A stretch of DNA of 64,000 nucleotides, from positions 62,001 to 126,000 of the forward strand of contig NZ_FQZB01000003.1 in assembly GCF_900141845.1 (NCBI RefSeq). The letters are read 5' to 3'. The DNA comes from Clostridium cavendishii DSM 21758 (GTDB taxonomy: Bacteria > Bacillota > Clostridia > Clostridiales > Clostridiaceae). Made by a program: the position numbers and the translations under genes. This document shows positions 45,066 to 54,765 of this stretch, piece by piece. A model generated the notes under the pieces. The model was not told the DNA's origin and ran no database searches. It worked only from the letters and a program-made list of their open reading frames with translations. Positions within the stretch are counted from its first letter, which is position 1. Each line of letters starts with the position of its first letter.

Positions 45066-45135
45066 TAATCATTAGGAATATGAAAGAAAATAATATATAC
45101 AAAATTTTATTTATTATTTCTTAATCTAATATTTT

Positions 45136-46353
45136 CTAGATGAATATCTCTCCACTATCTATTTTATATTCACCATTCTCTAATACTAAAGAACATTCAA
45201 TACTTCCTTTATCTGACCCATCAAATATTTGTATAGTTATTTTTAGATTATCCCCACTTTTTGTTTTACTTATAACCTTAGTTACTACACTTTCAAGACC
45301 AGCATCTCCTTCTAAAACATATGGTACATTATCTTTGAATTTATAAAATTTATCTATACTATTATTTATGAAGTTTCTTGAAAAATAATTATTATAATAC
45401 TTTATTAAATTTTCTTTTGTATCAACAGGTTTACAAAGTTTAAAATATGGTCTCTCATCTATTTCTAGAGCATCACCATCTCTTAAATAGTAAATTGCCC
45501 TTTCATATTTTAAGGCTTTTGTTAAAAAACTCAAAATTTCTTCATCTGAAGGATTTTTTGAAAGCTTTATTGTACTATCAAGAATATTTAAGTTTCTTAG
45601 CTTAATATACTCCAAATTGGACATAGATTCAGTTTTCACAACTTGTTTGCTATAATCTCCATTAATCTTATTCCAATTTATGGTCTTTGATACTTCATCA
45701 CCAGTAATCTCTCCAATTTCGTAAATTCCATCACCATCTATATCCTTGACTATACTATTAGTAAACTCTGCTGACGTAAAATTTAATTTCTTAACTATCT
45801 TTTCATCCTCTACTACATAAACTCCAGTTTCCTCTTTCACATCTCCATAATTTGATAATATTATAGCAATTTTATCCTTAGTTATCTTTCCTATACAACT
45901 TGATTTTATATCACTAGGTAAATTTAAACTTATAGTTTTAAAATCATCACCATTAAACTTATATATGTCTAACTTTAAAGAATTTGCACATATTATTTCT
46001 GGAATATTATCATTATCTATATCTTTAATATAATATCCTTTATTATTCATATCTTGTATAGATAAAAAATGTTGGTTTTTAGATAATACCTGTACTAGCC
46101 CTAATTTAATTTCATCACTATACATGAAACTTTCCTCTTTAGACTTTTCTTTAGTATTTTTTAAATAATATTTTCCAGCATCCAAAAAGTTATTTTTTAA
46201 ATAAGCATTTATTGCTTTCTCCTTAAAATCCGGCTTGTCTACGTTATTTGCTACTGTGGCTTTACTTTTATCATCACATCCTGCTATTAATATCATAATA
46301 ATACATATTAAAAAGAATATATTAATATATCTTTTTCTTCTCAATATTTTCAT
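45136..46353 (-). CDS. Lipoprotein with FG-GAP/VCBS-like calcium repeats
   Basis: The product is about 405 aa. ATG 46353 has GGGAGGTG upstream. Signal peptide with lipobox LIAGC. The mature part has DIDNDNIPEI and later DIDGDGIYEI, short Asp-rich loops like those of FG-GAP/VCBS beta-propeller blades that bind calcium. The C-terminal part (about 300-405) is an unrecognised alpha/beta segment. It is exposed on the outer face of the membrane. No neighbour suggests its partner. Confidence 0.7.
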   Translation of the reverse strand: MKILRRKRYINIFFLICIIMILIAGCDDKSKATVANNVDKPDFKEKAINAYLKNNFLDAGKYYLKNTKEKSKEESFMYSDEIKLGLVQVLSKNQHFLSIQDMNNKGYYIKDIDNDNIPEIICANSLKLDIYKFNGDDFKTISLNLPSDIKSSCIGKITKDKIAIILSNYGDVKEETGVYVVEDEKIVKKLNFTSAEFTNSIVKDIDGDGIYEIGEITGDEVSKTINWNKINGDYSKQVVKTESMSNLEYIKLRNLNILDSTIKLSKNPSDEEILSFLTKALKYERAIYYLRDGDALEIDERPYFKLCKPVDTKENLIKYYNNYFSRNFINNSIDKFYKFKDNVPYVLEGDAGLESVVTKVISKTKSGDNLKITIQIFDGSDKGSIECSLVLENGEYKIDSGEIFI

Positions 46354-46502
46354 AAAGCACCTCCCTATTTGCAATTTTTGACATATAACATGTATATTAT
46401 TCACTTATACTAAAATATAACTAATTTTAAATATTTAGCTTCCTTTATACGAACATATGTGCTATTATATTGATATAACCATTTATTAAAAGGAGATTTG
46501 TT

Positions 46503-47810
46503 ATGGATATACAAGAAAAACTTACCATTTTATCTGCAGCTGCGAAATATGATGTTTCCTGCTCCTCTTCTGGAAGTAATAGAAAAAATACTAAATCAGG
46601 TATTGGTAATGCTGCAAGTTCTGGTATATGTCACAGCTTTACTCCAGATGGTAGATGTATTTCACTTTTAAAAATATTGCTCACAAACTACTGTATTTAT
46701 GATTGTAGTTATTGTATTAACAGAAATTCTAATGACGTTCAACGAGCTTGTTTTACACCAGAAGAAGTCATAGACTTGACAATTAATTTTTATAAACGTA
46801 ATTATATAGAGGGACTATTCTTAAGCTCAGCTATATTTAAATCACCAAACTACACTATGGAACTTTTGCTTAAAGTAATTAAAAGTCTTAGAGTTAATCA
46901 TAAATTTAATGGATATATTCATGTTAAAGCTATTCCTGGTGCTGATGAAGCATTAATTAAAGAGGCTGGACTTTATGCTGACAGAATGAGTGTTAATATA
47001 GAGCTTCCATCATCTCAAAGTTTAAAACTTCTTGCTCCTCAAAAAAATAAAGATAAAATCATAAAACCTATGAATTTAATATCTAAAGAAATAAAAAATA
47101 ACCTAGAAGAGAAAAAGAAATTTAAAAAGGCTTCTCTTTTTGTTCCTGGTGGTCAAAGTACTCAATTAATAGTAGGAGCTAGCCGTGAAGATGACAGGGA
47201 TATATTAAATCTCAGTGAAAATCTTTATACTAAGTTCTCTTTAAAAAGAGTCTATTATTCTGCCTATGTTCCTATAAATAGGGATGTTAACTTACCAAAT
47301 CTACTTCATCCTCCAACACTTAGAGAACATAGACTTTATCAGGGTGACTGGCTACTTAGATTTTATGGTTTTAAAGCTAACGAACTTTTAAATGAACATA
47401 TCCCTAACTTCGATGATAGATTTGATCCAAAAACTTTCTGGGCTTTAAATAATTTAGATGATTTTCCTGTAGAAATAAATAAAGCTCCTTATGAAACTTT
47501 ACTAAGGGTTCCTGGCATAGGGGTTAGAGGTGCACAAAAAATAGTTGCTGCTAGAAGAGTTTGTTTTTTAAATTTTATTGATTTAAAAAAGCTTGGTATA
47601 GTACTAAAAAGAGCTCAATACTTTATAACCTGTAGAGGAAAGTATTATGGAGATACAAAATTTGATAAGATTACAATTGAAGATAGATTAACACCTATTG
47701 AATTTAAACAACTCTCTTTTTTTGATAATTTAACAGAAGATATTACTCACAATAATAAGGAAAAAATTAAACTTTTAGACCTTCCTACAGCCATTCACGG
47801 AGAAATATGA
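46503..47810 (+). CDS. Radical SAM DNA modification/repair protein (TIGR03916-like)
   Basis: The product is 435 aa. The CxxxCxxC cluster is C64-IYD-C68-SY-C71 and binds the [4Fe-4S] that cleaves AdoMet. The N-terminus (AAKYDVSCSSSGSNR, GICHSFTPDGRC) and the C-terminal helix-hairpin-helix (LLRVPGIGVRGAQKIVAARR, about 335-354) are as in the family called putative DNA modification/repair radical SAM. The helix-hairpin-helix implies DNA contact. The partner is the next gene, a fixed two-gene arrangement in Firmicutes. Reaction not established. Start ATG 46503, AAGGAG. Confidence 0.88.
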   Translation: MDIQEKLTILSAAAKYDVSCSSSGSNRKNTKSGIGNAASSGICHSFTPDGRCISLLKILLTNYCIYDCSYCINRNSNDVQRACFTPEEVIDLTINFYKRNYIEGLFLSSAIFKSPNYTMELLLKVIKSLRVNHKFNGYIHVKAIPGADEALIKEAGLYADRMSVNIELPSSQSLKLLAPQKNKDKIIKPMNLISKEIKNNLEEKKKFKKASLFVPGGQSTQLIVGASREDDRDILNLSENLYTKFSLKRVYYSAYVPINRDVNLPNLLHPPTLREHRLYQGDWLLRFYGFKANELLNEHIPNFDDRFDPKTFWALNNLDDFPVEINKAPYETLLRVPGIGVRGAQKIVAARRVCFLNFIDLKKLGIVLKRAQYFITCRGKYYGDTKFDKITIEDRLTPIEFKQLSFFDNLTEDITHNNKEKIKLLDLPTAIHGEI

Positions 47811-47824
47811 AAGGAGCAATTCTT

Positions 47825-48553
47825 ATGATAGTATATTTATTTGACGGCAGCTTTGAAGGTTTTTCAACCTGTATTTACTATAGTTATTACAATAAATTAA
47901 AGCCTGACGCTTTTATAAGTGAAGAAGATTTTACTTATAACTTTACTTATGAAACTTTAGAAATTAAAACAGAATATGATAAATATGATAGGGTGTACAA
48001 TTCATTACAAGATAAGTTAACTTATGAAAGCTTATCTAGAATATATCATTTATTTTTAAGCTGTGATGATAAGAATCACATAGTTTTATATAATTATATA
48101 AAACTATGTTTTAAATTTCATAAGCAGGTTGATTTGCATTTAAACAATGATACTATTCTTCTAGCTCATAGACTAGCTAAAAGAGTCAGTTTTGAAGCTC
48201 ATAGGTTCACAGGGTTTATTAGATTTACAGAAGTTTCAAAAGATTTATTTTATTCTAAAATAGCTCCTGATAATAATATACTCTCTTTAATTCTAAAACA
48301 TTTTGTAAATAGATTCTCTAATTTACAATTTATAATTCATGATGAAAAAAGAGAGCTTGCCATAATTTATAATGGTAATGATGCCATTATAACTAAACTT
48401 AACTTAGCTTCTGTGCCTAGTATTAAACAAGGTAATTATGAAAAGCTTTGGAAAAGTTATTTTAATAGCGCCACTATATCTGAAAGAGAAAATAGGAGAC
48501 TCCAACGAGGTTTTATGCCAAAACGTTATTGGAATAATCTTACTGAAATCTAA
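47825..48553 (+). CDS. TIGR03915 / DUF4130-family DNA repair protein
   Basis: The product is 242 aa. MIVYLFDGSFEGFSTCIYYSY starts the family profile and HRFTGFIRF with ...FMPKRYWNNLTE ends it. In these proteins the domain is distantly related to uracil-DNA glycosylases; activity here is not shown. ATG 47825 follows AAAGGAG; an ATG at 47807 overlapping the previous stop has no proper SD. Translationally adjacent to the radical SAM gene, so the pair should act together on damaged or modified DNA. Confidence 0.85.
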   Translation: MIVYLFDGSFEGFSTCIYYSYYNKLKPDAFISEEDFTYNFTYETLEIKTEYDKYDRVYNSLQDKLTYESLSRIYHLFLSCDDKNHIVLYNYIKLCFKFHKQVDLHLNNDTILLAHRLAKRVSFEAHRFTGFIRFTEVSKDLFYSKIAPDNNILSLILKHFVNRFSNLQFIIHDEKRELAIIYNGNDAIITKLNLASVPSIKQGNYEKLWKSYFNSATISERENRRLQRGFMPKRYWNNLTEI

Positions 48554-48585
48554 CTCTATTTATAAATTTCTCATATATAGAAAAA

Positions 48586-48624
48586 GGATTAGTACTTAAT
48601 AATATAATTAAAAAATACTAATCC
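48586..48624. terminator. Terminator after the DNA-repair pair
   Basis: A 9-bp stem (GGATTAGTA / TACTAATCC) with a 21-nt A-rich loop, then CTTATTT. Confidence 0.5.
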
Positions 48625-48691
48625 CTTATTTAAAATTAAAAGTTTCCTATTATATTAAATAACTTTACTTAATGCTTGACCATATATTAAT

Positions 48692-50665
48692 TTATATTTT
48701 AAATTCACTTACATTAACATTAAGTTTTTCAGCTACTTTTAAAAATTGTTCAGTAGTTGCCGTAAGTTCTTCTACTGTAGCACATTGCTCTTCTGTGGAA
48801 GATGATATTCCGGATATAGAATTTGTTATCTCTTCTATTCCATGAACTATATTATCTAAACAACCTTTTACCTCCCCCTGCTTATTTAACATATTTTGGT
48901 TTAAAGTATTCATTAAGTTAGCCATATCTTCAACTTCTCTAATTGTAACACTTGTTGAATTAAAAGATTCTTCAGTGTTATTAACAGCTGTACTTTGTTC
49001 TGACATAGCATTTTTAACTAATCCTATTTCATCCACCATATTTTCTGTACTACTTTTCATAGTATTAACTATACCACGGATTTCCTCCGTGCCCTTTTGA
49101 CACTCTTCCGCAAGCTTTCTTATCTCATTTGCAACAACTGAAAATCCTTTTCCAGCTTCTCCAGCTCTGGCTGCCTCTATAGATGCATTAAGTGCTAACA
49201 AATTTGTTTGATTTGTAATATTATTTATAGTATCAACAACAGTATCTATAGCTTTAGAATTTTGTGTTATTTCATCAACTCTATTGTTAACACTATTTAA
49301 AAGTTCATTATTCTTATCTGTTATACTTATTAAAGTATTTATTTTAACTTTTCCAACTTCATTTAACCCACTAACTTTATTACATGCTTTTAATACTTTA
49401 TCAACTGAATTAGATACATCTTTAATAACCCTAGTTAGTTCATCATTTTGTTCTATAATATCCTGAGCACCACTATACTGAGTATTGCAATAGCATGTAA
49501 TTTCTTCAACACTTTTTGCTATATATTCTGATGCTTTTCCAGTATGTTCATGTGCAATTATTATATCACTGGTTCTGTCCTTTATCACTCCTGAAATATC
49601 CTTAGTTTCAGTAATAATATTTCTAAATTTTAAAATAACCTTATCAAAGACATTAGATAATTCTCCTATTTCATCCTTTGTATTAATTTTGGTTTCTATA
49701 TTTAAATTACCTTCTCCTAACTTCTTAACTGCCAAAGTTACTTTATTTATATTACTTGTAAATATTCTTGCCACAAACATCGCTACTATAATGCTAATAA
49801 CAGCAAGTATTATTATTGCAAAAATAGTTGTCATCATATAATTATTTAATATATCATTATATTCATTTGTTGAAATAAGACTTATGACTTTCCATCTTAC
49901 TCCTGGATACTCTTGAAATTCATATTTATATTTTCCTGTTTTTAAAGTGATATCTCCATTTCCTTGCGCTGCACTTGTAACTGTTTTAACGATTTCTTCA
50001 TTATCATAAGTTTCATAAAGCTTTGAATAATCTTCTCTATTAGCTATTACTCTTCCTTTTTCATCTAAGAGCAATATATATCCAGTTTTACCAACTGTAA
50101 ATTTACTTAAATAATCAGCCATATCTAACATTCTTATATCCATACCAATATAAGCTACTATATTATCTCCCTCTTTAATAGGTTTAACTATAGTTATTAT
50201 TTTATCTCCACTTATTTTTTCAGGATATGGTCCAACCCAATAATTATTAATTTCATTAGCTTTTTTTAATGTTTGACTATTTAATAATTCATTTATATCA
50301 TTTTCATCCTCTGTTTTTTGAGGTGAAGAAACTATATCTCCATTAATACTTCTAACATAAACTCTTTTTATAATATCATTTGCACCTTTTAATCCATTAG
50401 TTATGTTTTCAATGCTACTTCTATCTCCATTTTTAAGACTTTTTTGTATTACATCTGTCTTACTTATTGTATCCAGTCTAAACTGTATTCCCATGAAATA
50501 ATCATTTAATTTTGAATTAGTAGATTTTAGTCCTGTACTTAAATCTTCTTTTAATATACTGCTAGTAAAATTATTAATATTAAAAATTCCAATTACAAGG
50601 GTTATTATAAGAGCCACAACAACTGTACTTGCTGATAATATAGCTATTTTTCTTCTTAAATTCAT
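48692..50665 (-). CDS. Methyl-accepting chemotaxis protein with dCache sensor
   Basis: The product is 657 aa. TM1 (about 8-29), a Cache sensor domain outside the membrane (about 35-275; YVRSINGDIVSS, GDKIITIVKPI and WVGPYP), TM2 (about 280-302), HAMP (about 303-355), then the receptor's helical signalling part with the hairpin tip INNITNQTNLLALNASIEAARAGEAGKGFSVVANEIRKLAEE. Detects an external small ligand and controls CheA. GGAG before ATG 50665. Single gene between terminators. Confidence 0.93.
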   Translation of the reverse strand: MNLRRKIAILSASTVVVALIITLVIGIFNINNFTSSILKEDLSTGLKSTNSKLNDYFMGIQFRLDTISKTDVIQKSLKNGDRSSIENITNGLKGANDIIKRVYVRSINGDIVSSPQKTEDENDINELLNSQTLKKANEINNYWVGPYPEKISGDKIITIVKPIKEGDNIVAYIGMDIRMLDMADYLSKFTVGKTGYILLLDEKGRVIANREDYSKLYETYDNEEIVKTVTSAAQGNGDITLKTGKYKYEFQEYPGVRWKVISLISTNEYNDILNNYMMTTIFAIIILAVISIIVAMFVARIFTSNINKVTLAVKKLGEGNLNIETKINTKDEIGELSNVFDKVILKFRNIITETKDISGVIKDRTSDIIIAHEHTGKASEYIAKSVEEITCYCNTQYSGAQDIIEQNDELTRVIKDVSNSVDKVLKACNKVSGLNEVGKVKINTLISITDKNNELLNSVNNRVDEITQNSKAIDTVVDTINNITNQTNLLALNASIEAARAGEAGKGFSVVANEIRKLAEECQKGTEEIRGIVNTMKSSTENMVDEIGLVKNAMSEQSTAVNNTEESFNSTSVTIREVEDMANLMNTLNQNMLNKQGEVKGCLDNIVHGIEEITNSISGISSSTEEQCATVEELTATTEQFLKVAEKLNVNVSEFKI

Positions 50666-50782
50666 GTCTCCTCATCCTTTCTTCAATTATATTTCGAACC
50701 TTTATTGTAAAACATTATTATTTTTTATAAAATTTATCATTTTTGTCATAATATCGTTTTCATTTTGCGATTATAATACACA

Positions 50783-50824
50783 AAAATATAGTACATCTTT
50801 TAAATTAAAGATGTACTATATTTT
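50783..50824 (-). terminator. Terminator of add
   Basis: An 18-bp perfect stem (50783-50800 with 50807-50824) ending at the add stop codon; a TTTTG run follows on the minus strand. Confidence 0.75.
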
Positions 50825-51841
50825 CTATTTTAAACTATTAAGTTCATTTAATAATCTTTCCTTTTGTTCTTTAGTTGCAAATGAAGCCTCTATACCATTT
50901 TTAATTATTTCAAATACTTCTTCTTTTGACATATTAAAATTTTCTATAAGTCCAAAGTATTCTTGATTTAAAGTAGTATTAGAAACAGTTCCATTATCTA
51001 TATTTAAAGTAACTTTAACCCCTTTATTTAAATAATATTTTATAGGATGATCTCTAAATTCATTAACTATCTTTGTATCTAGATTACTTTTGATACACAT
51101 TTCTAAAGGAATTTGTTCTTTGACTAAATAACTTACTACATTTTCATCATTAATAGCACATACTCCATGTCCTATCCTCTCTGCATTAAGAAGCTCTATA
51201 GATTTTATTATATTTTCTTCCTCTCCAGTTTCACCAGCATGAACAGTTATATGTAACCCTTTACCTTTTGCTTCACAAAATATTTCTTTATGAAGTTCAG
51301 GTGGAAAATCAGCCTCATTTCCAGCTAAATCTATTGCTACTACACCTTTACCAATAAACTTTTCTGCTACTTTTAAAACACTATAATTTTCTTCAACACT
51401 CATATGTCTCATACATGTAATTATTTGATTAGCTATTATTCCAAATTCCTGATATCCAACCCTTATTCCTTCATTTACAGCCTCTATGACCTCTTCCATA
51501 GTTAACCCTTGTTCAGTATGATAAATAGGTGCATATCTTATTTCTATATACTTAACATTTTCCTTACTTACATCCTCTAAAAGTTCCTTCGTTATTCTGA
51601 CTATATTTTCCCTTGATTGCATAACCTTTTGAGGTAAAGCAAATTTCTTAAGATATTCTCTTAAATCTTTAACTGAAGTCTTTATTTTCATAAGTTCTTC
51701 TATTTTTTTCAAATCATAAGAAGGTAATGTAACCCCTTCCATCTTAGCTATTTCTAAAACTGTTTCTGGTCTAACAGAACCATCTAGATGACAGTGCAAT
51801 TCTGTCTTTGGTGCCTTTTTTATAAATTCCTTTATATTCAT
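50825..51841 (-). CDS. add: Adenosine deaminase
   Basis: The product is 338 aa. It hydrolyses adenosine to inosine. TELHCHLDG (zinc ligands H16 and H18), VHAGE (proton-shuttle Glu), RIGHG, and LNIDNGTVSNTTL near the C-terminus (position of the catalytic Asp pair) match the family. The last motif reads ID-N instead of the more usual TDDP, as in other clostridial members. ATG 51841 with TAGGAGG. Purine salvage with hpt. Confidence 0.93.
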   Translation of the reverse strand: MNIKEFIKKAPKTELHCHLDGSVRPETVLEIAKMEGVTLPSYDLKKIEELMKIKTSVKDLREYLKKFALPQKVMQSRENIVRITKELLEDVSKENVKYIEIRYAPIYHTEQGLTMEEVIEAVNEGIRVGYQEFGIIANQIITCMRHMSVEENYSVLKVAEKFIGKGVVAIDLAGNEADFPPELHKEIFCEAKGKGLHITVHAGETGEEENIIKSIELLNAERIGHGVCAINDENVVSYLVKEQIPLEMCIKSNLDTKIVNEFRDHPIKYYLNKGVKVTLNIDNGTVSNTTLNQEYFGLIENFNMSKEEVFEIIKNGIEASFATKEQKERLLNELNSLK

Positions 51842-51927
51842 AAATTCCTCCTAATATTTTATAATAAACCAATTCTATATTGGCCTTATTATAGTCTAAT
51901 TTATTAACTTTTAAAAGATATTTTTAA

Positions 51928-51959
51928 CTCTCCAAAATAATATTAAAAATTTTGGAGAG
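51928..51959 (-). terminator. Terminator of the second chemoreceptor
   Basis: An 11-bp stem CTCTCCAAAAT / ATTTTGGAGAG just after the stop at 51966; only a short T stretch follows. Confidence 0.45.
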
Positions 51960-51965
51960 CTTCTT

Positions 51966-53678
51966 TTAAACTTTAAATTTCTTTACCATTTCATATAATT
52001 TATCCGCTAATTGAGATTGGTTTTGAGTTGAAATTGTAACTTCTTCTATTACATTTGCTATTTGGCCTATATTACTATTTATCTCCATAGTATTAGCTGC
52101 TGATTGTTCTGCTGTAGCCGAAACGTTTTGAATAGATTCACTAGTTTGCTCTATTATTGCTGAAATTACTTTTGTATCCTTTTCATTTTCTTCTGCAATA
52201 TTTGCTATAAATTCTGCATCTTTTTCATATTGAGTAGCAGTATCTATAAGCAATTTATAATCCGGTTTAACCTTATTTTCTATAAAGTTTAAAACATCAA
52301 TAGAATTATCTGATAAAGCTTCAAAAGCATCTTCTATTTGATTTATTACATTATTTATGTTAGTTGCTGCATTTGAAGATTGTTCTGCAAGCTTTCTAAC
52401 CTCCTCTGCTACTACTGCAAAACCTTTTCCCTGTTCACCGGCCCTTGCAGCCTCTATTGATGCATTTAAAGATAATAAATTTGTTTGCTCTGCAATATCA
52501 CCTATTAGTTTTGACATTGTTTTAATTTCTCCAACAATCTTTCCATCTTCAATTGCTTGCATTATGTTTTTATTTTTATCTTTTATAATTACATTAGATA
52601 TTTCCATAGCTTGTACACCAAGATCTTTTGTTTTTACAGCACGTTTTTTAATTTCTTTAGCTTCCTTACTACTATCATTAGCTTTACTATAAATTTTATC
52701 AACTGTATTATTCATATCTTGAATTGCAGCTGTTATCTCTTCTGTGGTAGCAGATAATTGTTCCGCTCCATTTGATATTTCTTGGGTCGAAGTACTTGCT
52801 ATTTCCATCTTAGATGCTATCTCTTGTGTTGTTGCTGAAACCTCTTCACTACTTGAATTTATTTTTGAAGAAGTGATACTTATTTCAGAAACTAAATTCT
52901 TAATGTTTTCCAATGCTTTGTTTATAGCATCAGCAACCATTCCAAATTCATCTTTTGTTTGTACATTTAACGCTTTAGATAAATCTCCCTCTCCAAAGGC
53001 CATTGTTACTTCTTCAACTTCTTTTAGTTTTTTAGTTATATTTTTAGATAATATAAAACCAAGTATTATAGATATAAAAATTCCTATTCCAACTGATATG
53101 ATAGCTTCAAGTTTAACCTTATCATTAAGCAACATACTTGCCTCATAATCCTTTTTTGCCTCATCAAGGTTATAAGTTATTAAGTTATCATTAGCAGTAA
53201 TTAAATCTGTTTGAATGATTCCAAGGTTTAAAAATAAATTTTTTGCTTCATAATATCTATTGTCTGCTACAAGTTTACTAATTCTGTCAACGTTTTCATC
53301 GCATTCATTAAGTTTATTTTGAAGAATTCCAAATAAAGCCTCATCCTTTTTATCTTCTATAGTTTTTTTATAGACATCTATATTATTTTTATTTCTTTCT
53401 CTTAAAGTAGTAATTTCCTCTTGAACTTTTTTTATATCACTTCTATTTCCTTCATCTAATATATGATTTAAATCAGAATATTGTAATATTATATTACTTT
53501 TCAAATCTTTAGTAGTTTCTATACTTGTTAAATATACTTCATACATATATTTTAAATTTGCATTTGCATTTCTTACCCTACTAATACCAGAAATTCCAGT
53601 TATTAATATAAATATCGTTATCATTAAAAAGCTCAGTGTTAATTTTTTATTTATTTTTAAATTTCTAAAAAAATTCAT
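51966..53678 (-). CDS. Methyl-accepting chemotaxis protein with four-helix-bundle sensor
   Basis: The product is 570 aa. TM1 (about 11-30), an all-helical 4HB_MCP extracellular domain (about 32-185, KSNIILQYSDLNHILDE), TM2 (about 190-210), HAMP (about 212-262), then the signalling helices with IGDIAEQTNLLSLNASIEAARAGEQGKGFAVVAEEVRKLAEQ. The C-terminal domain has ETIQ/TSESIQNVSATAEQSAAN methylation-helix segments. Ligand unknown. ATG 53678, GGGAGG. Confidence 0.93.
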   Translation of the reverse strand: MNFFRNLKINKKLTLSFLMITIFILITGISGISRVRNANANLKYMYEVYLTSIETTKDLKSNIILQYSDLNHILDEGNRSDIKKVQEEITTLRERNKNNIDVYKKTIEDKKDEALFGILQNKLNECDENVDRISKLVADNRYYEAKNLFLNLGIIQTDLITANDNLITYNLDEAKKDYEASMLLNDKVKLEAIISVGIGIFISIILGFILSKNITKKLKEVEEVTMAFGEGDLSKALNVQTKDEFGMVADAINKALENIKNLVSEISITSSKINSSSEEVSATTQEIASKMEIASTSTQEISNGAEQLSATTEEITAAIQDMNNTVDKIYSKANDSSKEAKEIKKRAVKTKDLGVQAMEISNVIIKDKNKNIMQAIEDGKIVGEIKTMSKLIGDIAEQTNLLSLNASIEAARAGEQGKGFAVVAEEVRKLAEQSSNAATNINNVINQIEDAFEALSDNSIDVLNFIENKVKPDYKLLIDTATQYEKDAEFIANIAEENEKDTKVISAIIEQTSESIQNVSATAEQSAANTMEINSNIGQIANVIEEVTISTQNQSQLADKLYEMVKKFKV

Positions 53679-53754
53679 CTGTTATCCTCCCTCTTAATTA
53701 TCCTGAGTATATATACCTCAAAAAATTTAATATACGCTACAGTCTCTCACATTT

Positions 53755-53789
53755 AAATTTATTTATAGAATACTACTATAAATAAATTT
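53755..53789. repeat. 13-bp inverted repeat upstream of the chemoreceptor
   Basis: AAATTTATTTATA (53755-53767) against 53777-53789, AT-only, in the leader region of the receptor at 53678. Could be a promoter-proximal operator or an RNA stem; weak. Confidence 0.35.
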
Positions 53790-53916
53790 TCAACTAAATT
53801 TCTCCTACCCTCCCTAATTTTAATTTTTATTAAATTAATTATACATCTTTTTTTACCATTTTACACTATATTTTTCTTTAATATAATTTATTTGGTATAT
53901 AAAACCAAATAAATAC

Positions 53917-53953
53917 AAAAAAAACACCAAGTTATATAACTTAGTGTTTTTTT
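53917..53953 (-). terminator. Terminator of rnpB
   Basis: A stem with AACACCAAGTTAT / ATAACTTAGTGTT (one G-U) followed by eight Ts on the minus strand, directly after the RNase P RNA. Confidence 0.75.
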
Positions 53954-53955
53954 GC

Positions 53956-54306
53956 ACGAGACAAATCTATAAGCCGGGTTCTGTATTTGACAATCATCTA
54001 TCTAGGCCTAGTGTTACCAACTAAGCTCAAGCGACACACCCGGAGGCGGGACGGGCAGCCCCATATGCCTCTCTATTCGGTCTTGCATCAAGTGGGGTTT
54101 ACATAGCCGCAAAGTCACCAATGCGCTGGTGAGCTCTTACCTCACCTTTCCACCCTTACCTAGATAAATCTAGGCGGTATATCTCTGTTGCACTTTCCTT
54201 CAAGTCACCTTGACTGGGAGTTACCCAGCACCCTGCCCTGCAATGCCCGGACTTTCCTCTCCTAGAAACAAATCTAGCAGCGATTGTCTGACTTACTCGC
54301 AAGAAC
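53956..54306 (-). ncRNA. rnpB: RNase P RNA (class A)
   Basis: On the minus strand: the universal AGAGGAAAGTCCGGGC near the 5' end, GAAAGTGCAACAGAGATATACCG in the middle, the GGTAAGAGCTCACCAGCGC and GGTGACTTT segments, and the 3' terminal ACAGAACCCGGCTTATAGATTTGT. These conserved pieces and their order identify the catalytic RNA that makes tRNA 5' ends. Class A, with a P15-P17-type layout, is usual in clostridia, unlike the class B of Bacillus. Ends were set by homology only and may be off by several bases. Confidence 0.95.
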
Positions 54307-54362
54307 TATATTATCATACATATTTATTTTTAGCAAATGAATAATTTGGTAAAAAATCGGCT

Positions 54363-54629
54363 TTATTTATATAATAAAAGTATTAAAATAAAAATTAATA
54401 TCAAAATAGCAAATGGAATTCCAATTTTGCTTAATATAAGTATAAGAACTATTGATAAAATAAGTATCCATCTAAATATCTCTGTTTTATCACTTGAGCC
54501 TTTAGGTATGTTTATGTTACTTTTTTTATAAATATCTTTTAAATCATAACCAACTTTTTTAATATCATCTTTTAAATTATTAAGTTCATTTTGAGGTGGT
54601 TTAAAACCTCTGTTACTTTTCCTTTTCAT
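54363..54629 (-). CDS. Small hypothetical membrane protein, 88 aa
   Basis: ATG 54629 with AGGAGG 8 nt upstream. A basic N-terminus (MKRKSNRGFKPPQN) with a helical region, then two closely spaced hydrophobic segments (about 53-86, ILILSIVLILILSKIGIPFAILI). Predicted membrane protein of unknown role. Between rnpB and nif3. Confidence 0.7.
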   Translation of the reverse strand: MKRKSNRGFKPPQNELNNLKDDIKKVGYDLKDIYKKSNINIPKGSSDKTEIFRWILILSIVLILILSKIGIPFAILILIFILILLLYK

Positions 54630-54708
54630 AATTTTTCCTCCTATATAATCTATCATTATATTAATATTATATTTAAGACGAAAATATTTTTTAAAATTGG
54701 CTAAATAA

Positions 54709-54755
54709 AAAAAATAATGAACTGCTTCGATAAACGTAACAATTCATTATTTTTT
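54709..54755 (-). terminator. Terminator of the trmK-nif3 unit
   Basis: A 13-bp stem (AAAAAATAATGAA / TTCATTATTTTTT), then T on the minus strand, 11 nt past nif3. Confidence 0.7.
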
Positions 54756-54765
54756 CTAATAAGTA

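Noticed and set aside
50666..50782. Plus-strand reading frame across the add 3' end
   Set aside because: It runs through the add terminator and stop region and has no ribosome site.
53956..54306. Conserved non-AT-rich block taken at first as a possible tmRNA or mobile intron
   Set aside because: The AGAGGAAAGTCC and 3' terminal sequences identify it as RNase P RNA.
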